Below, one piece after another: positions 27,322 to 36,496 of a stretch of 64,000 bases of DNA. Source of the DNA: Bacteroidales bacterium (lineage in GTDB: Bacteria; Bacteroidota; Bacteroidia; Bacteroidales; UBA1402); contig JAFODP010000009.1 of assembly GCA_017380635.1 (NCBI GenBank), forward strand, positions 1 to 64,000. The letters are read 5' to 3'. A model generated the notes under the pieces. That model made no database searches, was not told where the DNA came from, and saw nothing but the letters and a program-made list of their open reading frames with translations. Made by a program: the position numbers and the translations under genes. Every line of letters begins with the position of its first letter. The first letter of the stretch is position 1.

Positions 27322-28717
27322 AATAAAGGAAGAGCCCCGCATCGATGTCGGTGTGGTGACGGCAAAAGGAATCGCTTTTTGCCTGCATAAAGCGGCTTGT
27401 TTGGAAGTATACAGAAGCACCAAAGCCAAAAAGCTGATTTGCGAAGATAAAATTCTGTTGCCCGAAGGAGAATATTGCGCGAAAGTAGAAAATGGTCGAT
27501 TGAGCTTATATTACGGAGAACAACTTTTGCTGCAAGCCGGCCATCGTTATCGTTTTGTTGCCTTGGAAGAAGCCGGGCAAGAGGCATTTTTCAGTTTGCA
27601 TGAAGTGCGCATCGGCATTGATTTTCATTGGGATAGAACCCAGGAACAATGTTTTGTGGGAGAATTGCATTTGCAAATGGACGAGGACTCGGTAATTGCC
27701 ATCAATCGTTTGCCCTTGGAAGATTATCTGCTTAGTGTGATTGCTTCGGAAATGAGTGCTCATGCGGGTTTGGAACTTTTGCGTGCGCATGCCATCATTT
27801 CGCGTAGCTGGTTGTTGGCACAAGGTTTGGGCAAACATTTGCAGCCGCAAGCCAAGACAACTGAACAAAGAAGCGTTTGTGGTTACGACACTGAAACTGA
27901 ACATATCCGTTGGTACGAACGCGATGCACATCTGTTGTTTGATGTCTGCGCCGACGACCATTGTCAAAGATACCAAGGATTGCAACAAGCCACCACGCCA
28001 CAAGTGAAAGAAGCCCTACGCTCGACCAGAGGCATGGTGTTGGCTTGCCAAGGAGAGATTTGCGATGCCCGATTCTACAAATGTTGCGGTGGCCGCACGG
28101 AGCATTTCCAAGCGGCTTGGGCCGATGAGCCGAAGCTTTATTTGAAGAGTGTGGTGGATGACGCGCAGGCAGGGGCCATCCTCAATCTCCGCGACGAAGC
28201 CCAGGCCCGCAGTTTCATCGAAAGTGCACCCGATGCCTTCTGCAACACTTCCAACCGAGCCATCCTGCAACAAGTACTCAACGACTACGACCAGGAAACC
28301 GCCGATTTCTATCGCTGGGAACAAGGCTACTCGGCCGAAGAATTATCGCAAATTGTCAAGGAACGTTCCGGCATCGACTTTGGTCGCATCCTCGCCCTGG
28401 TGCCTGTGGAAAGAAGCGATTCGGGCCGTTTGGTTAAATTGAAAATCGTAGGTGACAAGCGCAGCCTTATCGTTGGAAAAGAATTGGAAATCAGAAAATT
28501 TCTCTCACGGACACATTTGTACAGTTCTGCGTTTGTGATGGACGAAATAAAAGACAGCCAAGGTCAGATTTCCCACTTTGTACTAAAAGGTGCCGGTTGG
28601 GGACATGGCGTAGGACTTTGTCAAATCGGCGCTGCCGTCATGAGCCATCAAGGCTATCAGCATCAACAGATTCTGAAACATTATTATCCACATACGGATA
28701 TCATTCAACTATATTGA
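27308..28717 (+). CDS. SpoIID/LytB domain protein
   Basis: A 469-residue protein from the ATG at 27308 ([17 protein letters not shown]), with no signal peptide. The SpoIID domain is seen as YLLSVIASEMSAHAGLELLRAHAIISRSWLL near residues 145-175, where the E-x(n)-R-A-H-A-I-x-S-R-S motif is characteristic, and as FVLKGAGWGHGVGLCQIGAAVMSHQG near residues 425-450. In spore-formers SpoIID is a lytic transglycosylase on denuded peptidoglycan. Here, in a non-sporulating lineage and without an export signal, it more likely handles muropeptides or another glycan in the cytoplasm. The AmpG-like carrier downstream supports that, by inference. Confidence 0.88.
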   Translation: MKVNEIKEEPRIDVGVVTAKGIAFCLHKAACLEVYRSTKAKKLICEDKILLPEGEYCAKVENGRLSLYYGEQLLLQAGHRYRFVALEEAGQEAFFSLHEVRIGIDFHWDRTQEQCFVGELHLQMDEDSVIAINRLPLEDYLLSVIASEMSAHAGLELLRAHAIISRSWLLAQGLGKHLQPQAKTTEQRSVCGYDTETEHIRWYERDAHLLFDVCADDHCQRYQGLQQATTPQVKEALRSTRGMVLACQGEICDARFYKCCGGRTEHFQAAWADEPKLYLKSVVDDAQAGAILNLRDEAQARSFIESAPDAFCNTSNRAILQQVLNDYDQETADFYRWEQGYSAEELSQIVKERSGIDFGRILALVPVERSDSGRLVKLKIVGDKRSLIVGKELEIRKFLSRTHLYSSAFVMDEIKDSQGQISHFVLKGAGWGHGVGLCQIGAAVMSHQGYQHQQILKHYYPHTDIIQLY

Positions 28718-28771
28718 ACAATAATCTTCCTATCGGGAAGAATCATCCACCTATATAAGAAAGCATCACAC

Positions 28772-28779
28772 TATCTTTG
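28772..28779 (+). promoter_or_regulatory. -7 box close to the start of the MFS gene
   Basis: TATCTTTG matches TAnnTTTG exactly and ends only 6 bp before the ATG at 28786, so any transcript from it would have almost no leader. I see no clear TTTG at the right -33 distance. Confidence 0.45.
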
Positions 28780-28785
28780 CCCTCA

Positions 28786-30123
28786 ATGATGATGAAAAAG
28801 AACAACATATCCACCAACGCCAAAGCCTGGCAATGGGTGCCAAGCCTCTATTTTGCCGAAGGCCTGCCCTACGTTGCCGTGATGAGCCTGTCGGTAATCA
28901 TGTACAAGAATTTGGGACTGAACAATACACAAGTAGCCTTCTACACCAGCTGGCTCTACTTGCCTTGGACGCTCAAATTTTTGTGGAGTCCCTTTGTGGA
29001 TATTCTCAAAAGCAAACGTTGGTGGATTGTCAGCATGCAATTTCTTATCGGAGCAGCCATGGCCGGTATCGCGCTGAGTTTGCCCGGTCCGAAATGGCTA
29101 CAATGGAGCATGGTATTTTTCTGGCTGATGGCTTTTTCTTCGGCCACCCACGACATCGCTGCCGACGGTTTTTACATGCACGGACTGGAAAGCAAACAGC
29201 AGCAATTCTTTATCGGCGTACGCAATACTTTCTATCGCATCGCCATGATTTGCGGACAAGGCTTGCTGGTGATGTTGGCCGGACGATGGGAAGGCTGGCA
29301 GAACAATCCCTTGGGCATCAACTCAGTGGCTTTCGCCTGGATGCTTTGTTTTTTGCTGATGGCCATTATCTTCGGCGCTTTGGCCCTTTATCATAGTTTC
29401 TGCTTGCCCCGCCCTGCCAGCGACAGCCAAAAAATCAACAAGACAGCCGGCGAGATTCTGCAAGATTTGGGCAATACTTTCCGCACATTCATTCAGAAAA
29501 AATATATCATCACTGCCATTGCCTTCATGTTGCTCTATCGTTTTGCCGAAGCGCAATTGGTGAAGCTCAGTTCGCCCTTCCTGCTCGACAGCATAGAAGC
29601 CGGCGGTTTGGGTTTGAGCACAGCTTCGGTAGGATTCGCTTACGGCACATTGGGCGTTGTTGCCCTTTTGATGGGCGGCATATTGGGAGGCATCGTTATT
29701 TCCCGCATCGGATTACGTAAAAGCATGATGCCCATGGCTATCGCACTTTGTCTGCCCAATCTGGTATATCTTTTTATGGCGCTCACGCAAGTACAGAACC
29801 AAGCCTGCATCTACGCTTGCATCGGATTGGAACAATTAGGCTACGGCTACGGATTCACGGCCTATACGGCTTATTTGCTGCATTTTTGTCAAGGAGAACA
29901 TAAAACGTCTCATTACGCCTTCTGCACCGCATTCATGGCACTGGGCATGATGATTCCGGGCATGTTTGCAGGCAAATTGCAAAGCCTTTTCGACACTTGG
30001 TTTAGCGGCATCATGAGTGGCTATACCGCCTTCTTTATCTGGGTGATGATTGCTTGTATTCCCTGCATCTGGATAACAGGCATCGCCCGAAAAAAGATGA
30101 ACAACGAAATCAATCATCAATAA
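28786..30123 (+). CDS. AmpG-like MFS transporter
   Basis: A 445-residue membrane protein with about 12 hydrophobic segments. The start is one of three tandem ATGs from 28786; a TTG at 28777 is less likely. The N-terminus (SLYFAEGLPYVAVMSLSVIMYKNLGL) and the TM2-3 region (LPWTLKFLWSPFVDI), followed by SATHDIAADGFYMHGL, closely follow AmpG, the anhydro-muropeptide permease of peptidoglycan recycling. The neighbouring SpoIID-like lytic-transglycosylase domain fits this. Related carriers can move other sugars, so the substrate is probable, not proven. GH95 starts 12 bp downstream. Confidence 0.85.
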   Translation: MMMKKNNISTNAKAWQWVPSLYFAEGLPYVAVMSLSVIMYKNLGLNNTQVAFYTSWLYLPWTLKFLWSPFVDILKSKRWWIVSMQFLIGAAMAGIALSLPGPKWLQWSMVFFWLMAFSSATHDIAADGFYMHGLESKQQQFFIGVRNTFYRIAMICGQGLLVMLAGRWEGWQNNPLGINSVAFAWMLCFLLMAIIFGALALYHSFCLPRPASDSQKINKTAGEILQDLGNTFRTFIQKKYIITAIAFMLLYRFAEAQLVKLSSPFLLDSIEAGGLGLSTASVGFAYGTLGVVALLMGGILGGIVISRIGLRKSMMPMAIALCLPNLVYLFMALTQVQNQACIYACIGLEQLGYGYGFTAYTAYLLHFCQGEHKTSHYAFCTAFMALGMMIPGMFAGKLQSLFDTWFSGIMSGYTAFFIWVMIACIPCIWITGIARKKMNNEINHQ

Positions 30124-30135
30124 ATATTTATACTT

Positions 30136-32634
30136 ATGAAACTTTCTAAAATCTTATTCCTCAGCCTATTGATGTCGATATGCGCAAGCGCATCGGCCGC
30201 TGAAGACAATTATCCTTTACAACTGTTCTACGATTCGCCCGCCCAATATTGGGAAGAAGCGCTGCCCATCGGCAACGGACGTATTGCTGCCATGGTGTAT
30301 GGCAATCCTTGGGAAGAAGAATTACAATTGAACGAAGAAACCGTATCGGCCGGCGTGCCCCATCGCAACCACAACCCCATGGGCAAAGATTCGCTCGACC
30401 GCATCCGTCAGTTGATTTTCGATGGATTTTATCCCGAAGCCCAGATTTTGGCAGGCAAAGCCATCCTCTCGCAAAAGAGCCATGGTAAACCTTATCAAAC
30501 GGTGGGAAGTTTGCACCTGCGTTTTCCCGGACACGAAAACTTCCAAAACCTGCAACGCATTCTCGATTTGAACAATGCCAAAACCCTGATTTCTTACGAA
30601 GTGGATGGCGTAAAATACCAACGTGAAAGCTTCGCTTCCTTCACCGACCAGCTCATCATTGTACGACTCACCGCCAGCAAAGCCGGCATGCTCAATTTCG
30701 AAATGCAGAGCACTTGTCCGCAGCAAGTTGAGATTGAAATTCCCGACAACAAACACATTACCATGAGCGGTGTAACCAAACATTCTGGCAAAGGCGAAGA
30801 AGAAAATTTTAAGGGTGGTTTGCAATTCCGCGCCGATTTCCAACTGAAAACCAAAGGCGGAAAAAGCATCGCTACCGATAGCAGCATCGTGGTGAGCGGC
30901 GCCAGCGAAGCCATCATCTACATTGCCATGGCCACCAACTTTGTGAATTATCAGGATATTTCCGGCGATCCCGTGGCCCGCAACAAGGCTTATATGAAAA
31001 ACGCCAACAAGCCTTACAGCAAGGCTTTGGCCGCACATACCGCCGCTTACAAACAACAATTCGATCGCGTGACGCTGAAACTGGGTAGCAACGAGCAAGC
31101 GCTCAAGCCCACGCATATCCGCGTACAAGAATTTGCCCAAGGCTACGACCCGCAACTTATCGAACTTTATTTCCAATTTGGCCGTTATCTGTTGATGTCT
31201 TCGTCGCAAGAAGGATGTCAGCCTGCCAACTTGCAAGGTAAATGGAACGACAAACTGAATCCGGCCTGGTCGTGTCGCTACACCACCAACATCAATGCCG
31301 AAATGAACTATTGGCCCGCCGAAGTCTGCAACCTGAGCGAATGTCACGAGCCATTCCTGAAAATGATTGAAGAACTTTCCGTTGCCGGACAACTGACCGC
31401 CCGCGAAATGTACGGTTGCCGCGGTTGGGTATTGCACCACAACACCGACCTTTGGCGCATGACCGGCGCCGTAGACCGCGCTTATTGCGGCCCTTGGCCC
31501 ACTTGCAACGCATGGCTCTGCCAGCATCTTTTCGACCGTTATCTCTACAATGGCGACCAAGCCTATTTGGCCGAAGTGTATCCCATCATGAAGAGCGCAG
31601 CCGAATTCTTCGTCGATTTTCTGGTAGAAGACCCCAACACCGGTTATATGGTGGTTTGTCCTTCCAACTCGCCCGAAAACGCACCCCGTCAGTGGAAAGG
31701 CAAAGCCAATTTGTTTGCCGGCATCACCATGGACAACCAATTGGTATTCGATCTTTTCTCCAACTGCATCTACAGCGCCGAATTGCTGGGACGCGACGCC
31801 GCTTTTTGCGACACCATCGCCCGTTTGCGCGATCAATTGCCACCCATGCAAGTTGGTCAGTACGGACAGTTGCAGGAATGGTTCGAAGACTGGGACAATC
31901 CCAACGATCATCACCGTCATATTTCGCATTTGTGGGGACTTTTCCCCGGACGCCAGATTTCGGCTTACACCTCGCCCATCCTTTTCGAAGGCGCACGCAA
32001 CACGCTCATCCAAAGAGGCGACCCCTCAACGGGTTGGTCGATGGGCTGGAAAGTTTGCTTCTGGGCCCGTATGCTCGATGGCGACCACGCTTATAAACTC
32101 ATTCAGAATCAGTTGAGTCTGGTTTCTCCCGAATCGCAGAAAGGACAAGGCGGCGGCACCTATCCCAACCTTTTCGACGCGCATCCGCCATTCCAAATTG
32201 ACGGCAACTTTGGTTGCACGGCCGGTATTGCCGAAATGTTGATGCAAAGCCACGACGATGCCGTACATATTTTGCCCGCCTTGCCTTCGGCGCTGCCCAA
32301 TGGTGAAATTCGTGGTTTGCGCGCCCGCGGTGCTTTCGACATCATCTCTTTGGTTTGGGAAAACGGCGAAATCAAATCCTTGGAAATCAAATCGAATATC
32401 GGAGGAAACCTGCGTCTGAGAACGCATAGCGACATCGTTTTGCAAACGGCAGAAGGCACACAAAAACTGCAAGCCGCCAAGGGCGAAAACAGCAACCCGC
32501 TCTTTGTTCAACAAGAAATTGCCCGTCCGATGATCAGTCCCAAAGCGCCCATGAAAGGTGTGGAACTGAAGCCTTATCAATTGTACGATATTGAAACCGA
32601 GCCCGGAAGCATCTATCGCTTCGTAAAAGAATAA
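30136..32634 (+). CDS. GH95-family glycoside hydrolase (alpha-L-fucosidase type)
   Basis: An 832-residue secreted enzyme. The signal peptide ends near ASASAAED (about residue 22). The GH95 N-terminal domain starts YDSPAQYWEEALPIGNGRIAAMVYG, which is diagnostic. The catalytic (alpha/alpha)6 part contains TTNINAEMNYWPAEVCNL near residue 378, whose two Asn positions match those of characterised fucosidases, and HPPFQIDGNFGCTAGIAEML near residue 685, where the Asp is the catalytic base. The Gly after DGNFG is Cys here. Family members release alpha-1,2-L-fucose or L-galactose, for example from xyloglucan or pectin side chains. It is followed by a terminator. Confidence 0.93.
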   Translation: MKLSKILFLSLLMSICASASAAEDNYPLQLFYDSPAQYWEEALPIGNGRIAAMVYGNPWEEELQLNEETVSAGVPHRNHNPMGKDSLDRIRQLIFDGFYPEAQILAGKAILSQKSHGKPYQTVGSLHLRFPGHENFQNLQRILDLNNAKTLISYEVDGVKYQRESFASFTDQLIIVRLTASKAGMLNFEMQSTCPQQVEIEIPDNKHITMSGVTKHSGKGEEENFKGGLQFRADFQLKTKGGKSIATDSSIVVSGASEAIIYIAMATNFVNYQDISGDPVARNKAYMKNANKPYSKALAAHTAAYKQQFDRVTLKLGSNEQALKPTHIRVQEFAQGYDPQLIELYFQFGRYLLMSSSQEGCQPANLQGKWNDKLNPAWSCRYTTNINAEMNYWPAEVCNLSECHEPFLKMIEELSVAGQLTAREMYGCRGWVLHHNTDLWRMTGAVDRAYCGPWPTCNAWLCQHLFDRYLYNGDQAYLAEVYPIMKSAAEFFVDFLVEDPNTGYMVVCPSNSPENAPRQWKGKANLFAGITMDNQLVFDLFSNCIYSAELLGRDAAFCDTIARLRDQLPPMQVGQYGQLQEWFEDWDNPNDHHRHISHLWGLFPGRQISAYTSPILFEGARNTLIQRGDPSTGWSMGWKVCFWARMLDGDHAYKLIQNQLSLVSPESQKGQGGGTYPNLFDAHPPFQIDGNFGCTAGIAEMLMQSHDDAVHILPALPSALPNGEIRGLRARGAFDIISLVWENGEIKSLEIKSNIGGNLRLRTHSDIVLQTAEGTQKLQAAKGENSNPLFVQQEIARPMISPKAPMKGVELKPYQLYDIETEPGSIYRFVKE

Positions 32635-32654
32635 TCAAGTATCTTTTAGCTATG

Positions 32655-32694
32655 AACCCCGGAAGTCTGTCATTGGCTTTCGGGGTTTTGTTTT
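32655..32694 (+). terminator. Rho-independent terminator after GH95
   Basis: The arms AACCCCG and CGGGGTT, extended by a partly paired AAG/CTT, close a loop of about 15 nt and are followed by TTTTGTTTTTT. The hairpin is 20 bp past the GH95 stop. Confidence 0.85.
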
Positions 32695-32776
32695 TTATCG
32701 TCTTTCATTAAACCTTCGTCTTTTTTAAGTATCTTAGCAACTTTGAGCATACATGGCAACTAAATACAAAAAGAAT

Positions 32777-35308
32777 ATGAAAAAAGGATTGCAATTAATC
32801 TGTTTATCAATGTTCTGGCTATTAGCCGGAAACTGTTTTGCACAAGCTCAGGCACAAACAAAAACGAAACCCTCTTTCAAAGTTGATTTCAGCATCTCCG
32901 GACGTAGCGAAAAAGAAGTTAAAGAACCCGGATTCATCAATTGGGTGGTAAACGAAGGCGGAAGCCAGGAAATGACCATCAACGGCATCAAATGCATCAT
33001 CCAAAGCGAAGAGAGCAAATTGGTGGCGTGGTGGAACAAAACCTACGTGCGCGATGCCCAAAATGCCGCTCAGAACGGTCGTCTCACTTATGACGGTCTT
33101 ACCTTGACGTCGAAAGATTTCGGTAGTTTCAGCCTTTGCCTGGAAGGCTTACCCAAGGGCAAACACCGCATCCAGACCTATCACAATTGTTGGGAAAATC
33201 CGGCTCGCTTCTACGCCACGCCCATGACGGTGACTTGCAACGGAAAAGTGATGCACAGCAACGTTGTCAGCACCTTCGGACAAGCCATTGCCGCTAACAC
33301 CTGCATCCTGACCACCGAATTCAACGTGAAGAAAAAAGGCGAACGCATTTGCCTGACGTTTACCACTTCGCCCGAAAATGCAGGCCAGGCAGAAGAAGGC
33401 AAACAAGCTTTCAAATCGCCGCTCTGCAACGGATTCGAACTGAACACACCCGAAATCCTGAAACAAGCCAAGGCTCCCTATCCCACCAACGGCGACTTAC
33501 ATGCCGACGGCGATAGCAAGCAAATCTTGTTGCAATGGCAAGCCGCCAATGAACAAGTAAAAGAGCATCGTTTGTATCTGGCCCTTTCGGCAGACGAACT
33601 CGCAAGCATGAAGAAGCCTACGGCTGTTTTGCCCGCCGGCGAATGCCAGTATCTGTTGAAAGATATTTATTCGATGAACACTTATTTCTGGCGCGTGGAC
33701 GAAGTTTATACAAACGGAAAGGTCACACCCGGACTTGTTTGGCATTTCAAACCGCGTCAATTGGCTTTCCCCGGAGCCGAAGGTTACGGACGTTTCGCCC
33801 AAGGTGGACGTGGCGGTATCGTTTATCATGTAACCAACCTGAGCAGCGAACGTATTCCCGGTTCGTTCCTCTACGGACTTTTGGATGTGCAAGGCCCGCG
33901 CACCATCGTATTCGACGTATCGGGTATCATCGATATGAAATTCCAGGCCATCTTCGTTCCGCCTTACACCACCATTGCGGCGCAAACCGCTCCCGGTAAA
34001 GGTATCTGTCTGCAACATTCCAACATCAATATCGGTGCCGATGGTATCTGTCGATTTGTACGCGCCAAGCGCGGTTTCGGTATCACGGGTAATGCCATGG
34101 GCGTAGCCGGTACCGACCATACCATTGTCGACCACTGTACCGCTACTTGGGGCACCGACGAAACCGTTTCCGGCCGTGGCGCCAAGAATGTTTCCTTCCA
34201 ATATTGTATGATTGCCGAACCCTTGGGCATCACCGGACACACGGGTTATCCCGCCGGCAAAAACCATGGTTACGCAGCCACCATCGATGGAAAAGTTGGT
34301 TCATGGCACCACAACCTCATTGCACACAGCTACGGCCGCAACTTCAGCATGGGCGGCGGTATGGACGGCACGAACACCGCCATCGGACAATTGGACATCT
34401 TCAACAATGTGGTGTACAACTGGTGCATCCGTACCACCGACGGCAACGCGCACGAAGTGAATTTCGTCAACAACTACTACAAGATGGGCCCCATGAGTCG
34501 TCGCACCACGCTCTTCACCCAACAATACGAAAGAGCCGGTTCGGCCTGGAGTACCTGGAGAGCTTATGTAAACGGTAATATTCGTGAAAACCTGGACGGC
34601 AGCCTCAGCCCCGACAAGCAAGGCGACACTTATGCCGTTCAAGTGAGCCGCGGCGCCAAAACGCCCGATTACGAAACCGTGGTTAATGAGCCTTTCTATC
34701 CTTCTTATGCCAACATTCATAGCGCAGAACATGCCTATAAAATTGTTTTGAGCGATGTGGGCGCCACCATGCCTATCCGCGACGAACAACATCAACGTAT
34801 CATCCGCGAAGTACTCGAAGGCACGTACACCTACACGGGTTCAAAAACCGGTTATAGCGGCCAAATCGACCACGAACAAGATGCCGGCGGTTTTGAAGAA
34901 TATCCTTTCATGCAGCGTCCCGAAGGCTACGACAGCGACCAGGATGGTATGCCCGATTGGTGGGAAAAGATGATTGGCAGCAATGCAAAGAAAGCCAACC
35001 ACAACGACGATCCCGACCACGACGGTTGGACCCTGCTCGAAGATTATCTGGAATTCCTATCGCATCCTTATTTGCTGATGAAGGCCGGCAGTCAAGCCAC
35101 TTTCGATGCGTCTATCTGCTTTAAAGGTTTCGACAAACAGCCTGTGTATAGCATCAACAGCCAAAGCGACATCTTCGCAGCCGAGATCGACAACAGCCTC
35201 ATCAAGGTGAATGCCAAGGAAAAAGGCTTGGGCAAGATTGTCATGAAAGTGACCGATGCCCAAGGCGACAGCTTCGAACAGACGCTCAATATTGCCATTT
35301 GCGAATAA
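32777..35308 (+). CDS. Secreted PL1-type pectate lyase, paralogue A
   Basis: An 843-residue exported protein. I chose the ATG at 32777 because the signal peptide MKKGLQLICLSMFWLLAGNCFA begins there; an in-frame ATG at 32753 would add eight residues. Order: a beta-rich domain (residues ~30-220), a fibronectin-III-like domain (~230-325, ending MNTYFWRVDEVY), and a PL1-type parallel beta-helix (~335-640) starting AFPGAEGYGRFAQGGRGG, with GPRTIVFDVSGII and WGTDETVSGRGAKNVSFQYC. Asp-rich Ca-binding-like repeats (DSDQDGMPDWWE and DDPDHDGWTLLEDY) follow. It has no C-terminal sorting tail, unlike paralogue B at 45641. It cleaves polygalacturonate or related pectin by beta-elimination. Confidence 0.88.
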   Translation: MKKGLQLICLSMFWLLAGNCFAQAQAQTKTKPSFKVDFSISGRSEKEVKEPGFINWVVNEGGSQEMTINGIKCIIQSEESKLVAWWNKTYVRDAQNAAQNGRLTYDGLTLTSKDFGSFSLCLEGLPKGKHRIQTYHNCWENPARFYATPMTVTCNGKVMHSNVVSTFGQAIAANTCILTTEFNVKKKGERICLTFTTSPENAGQAEEGKQAFKSPLCNGFELNTPEILKQAKAPYPTNGDLHADGDSKQILLQWQAANEQVKEHRLYLALSADELASMKKPTAVLPAGECQYLLKDIYSMNTYFWRVDEVYTNGKVTPGLVWHFKPRQLAFPGAEGYGRFAQGGRGGIVYHVTNLSSERIPGSFLYGLLDVQGPRTIVFDVSGIIDMKFQAIFVPPYTTIAAQTAPGKGICLQHSNINIGADGICRFVRAKRGFGITGNAMGVAGTDHTIVDHCTATWGTDETVSGRGAKNVSFQYCMIAEPLGITGHTGYPAGKNHGYAATIDGKVGSWHHNLIAHSYGRNFSMGGGMDGTNTAIGQLDIFNNVVYNWCIRTTDGNAHEVNFVNNYYKMGPMSRRTTLFTQQYERAGSAWSTWRAYVNGNIRENLDGSLSPDKQGDTYAVQVSRGAKTPDYETVVNEPFYPSYANIHSAEHAYKIVLSDVGATMPIRDEQHQRIIREVLEGTYTYTGSKTGYSGQIDHEQDAGGFEEYPFMQRPEGYDSDQDGMPDWWEKMIGSNAKKANHNDDPDHDGWTLLEDYLEFLSHPYLLMKAGSQATFDASICFKGFDKQPVYSINSQSDIFAAEIDNSLIKVNAKEKGLGKIVMKVTDAQGDSFEQTLNIAICE

Positions 35309-35312
35309 TGAA

Positions 35313-35337
35313 GCTTGCGGCCCTGCGGGCCGCAAGC
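35313..35337. terminator. Strong GC hairpin after lyase paralogue A
   Basis: A perfect 11-bp stem (GCTTGCGGCCC / GGGCCGCAAGC) with a three-base loop starts 4 bp after the stop codon. No T-run follows, so it may be an mRNA 3'-end stabiliser or act with the next hairpin. Confidence 0.7.
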
Positions 35338-35354
35338 CTCCCCCATAAAAAGCG

Positions 35355-35388
35355 AACCCGGAAATCTTTACAGACTTCCGGGTTTGTT
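35355..35388. terminator. Bidirectional terminator between lyase and esterase
   Basis: The arms AACCCGGAA (35355-35363) and TTCCGGGTT (35376-35384) lie between convergent genes, with short T-runs on both sides. The minus-strand half begins like the hairpin at 32655. Confidence 0.75.
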
Positions 35389-35391
35389 GCA

Positions 35392-36426
35392 TCATTTCTT
35401 ATACCCTACCCATTTCCAAAGCTCACGCAGTCGTTGTTCGGGATCCCATTGATAGTTGTAGGTCCAGCGAGCATCTTGCAATTGCTTAGGCGTAGGCGCA
35501 TTTTCAGCTTCGTGCAGATTGTCATTGAGCCAACCGCTGTGGCCGCCCTCACGCGTACACTGGTGATAATAGGTGCGCAGGCCCCAAGGACAAGGATCCA
35601 ACACTTTGTCGGAATAAGCGTAGTGAATATTGCTATCGAGCACATTGGCCGTCAAATGACAGTTGAGCAAGAAAAACTGAGCATCGTGATGATAACGACC
35701 CAATAGTGTCGGCGTTTTAGCATCGAAATAAGAATCGGTGATAACCAATCGTTTGCTCTTGTCGCCTCGGCCATCGTGCCAAATCATCGCACGGCTGTCG
35801 CCATAAAAACGACAACGCGTGGCGTAACACCAACCGCGCGGACAGAGGAAATCCACTCCCGGACAACGCAAATCCAAATCGGCATGATAATACATTCCAT
35901 TACCTCCGCGTGCCCAAAGCGACAAAGCATCGTTACCATCGGCCCAGACATTGCAATTCACCACTATCGTGCGCGTGGCGCGTCCGTAAATGGACATCTG
36001 ATGCGTGGTGGTATTCTCTACCGTAGTGCCGTAATTGTTGTACACCGTCAGTCCGCTGATAACGCAATCGTCGGCGCCCTCCTGCAACACAATGACGCCA
36101 TTGCCCACCGGCTTGCCATGATATTCGGTGATGCGGCGCGTCTTGGCCGTTTCGGCATACACTATGCGCGTGTGTTCGCGGTCTTCGCCCACCAGCACAA
36201 TATTCGGACGGTCGATAATCACTTTTTGTTCGTACAAACCTTTTCCGATAAAGATGGTAAAGGGCTTCTCCGGCATTTCCGGCGCCTGCTCTATCGCTGC
36301 CTGAATACTCTCGCCTTCGCGCACCACCACATCAAAATCTTTCGGATTCGGGCCTGCCGCGCAAGCCGTCAGCATCGACATCAACATCGACACCAGCATC
36401 AAAAACATACACTTCATCTTTTTCAT
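35392..36426 (-). CDS. CE8-type pectinesterase-like lipoprotein
   Basis: A 344-residue protein with a lipoprotein signal (MKKMKCMFLMLVSML then LTAC lipobox, Cys near residue 22). It therefore starts at 36426; upstream Mets at 36447 and 36495 are less likely. It is a parallel beta-helix resembling pectin methylesterases: IQAAIEQAPE, GLYEQKVII (the GxYxE motif), GLTVYNNYG and LLGRYHHDAQ (the LGR motif). The catalytic regions are divergent: NDALSL instead of QAVAL, and CPGVDFLCPRG instead of DFIFG, although Asp is kept. It could demethylate pectin before lyase cleavage, or act on another ester. It converges on lyase A. Confidence 0.8.
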   Translation of the reverse strand: MKKMKCMFLMLVSMLMSMLTACAAGPNPKDFDVVVREGESIQAAIEQAPEMPEKPFTIFIGKGLYEQKVIIDRPNIVLVGEDREHTRIVYAETAKTRRITEYHGKPVGNGVIVLQEGADDCVISGLTVYNNYGTTVENTTTHQMSIYGRATRTIVVNCNVWADGNDALSLWARGGNGMYYHADLDLRCPGVDFLCPRGWCYATRCRFYGDSRAMIWHDGRGDKSKRLVITDSYFDAKTPTLLGRYHHDAQFFLLNCHLTANVLDSNIHYAYSDKVLDPCPWGLRTYYHQCTREGGHSGWLNDNLHEAENAPTPKQLQDARWTYNYQWDPEQRLRELWKWVGYKK

Positions 36427-36496
36427 ACTTCTTGGGATTACTAACATCTTGTTCACGCAAAGTAAACCAGAAAGTAGCGAAATAGCAAGCCCCACC

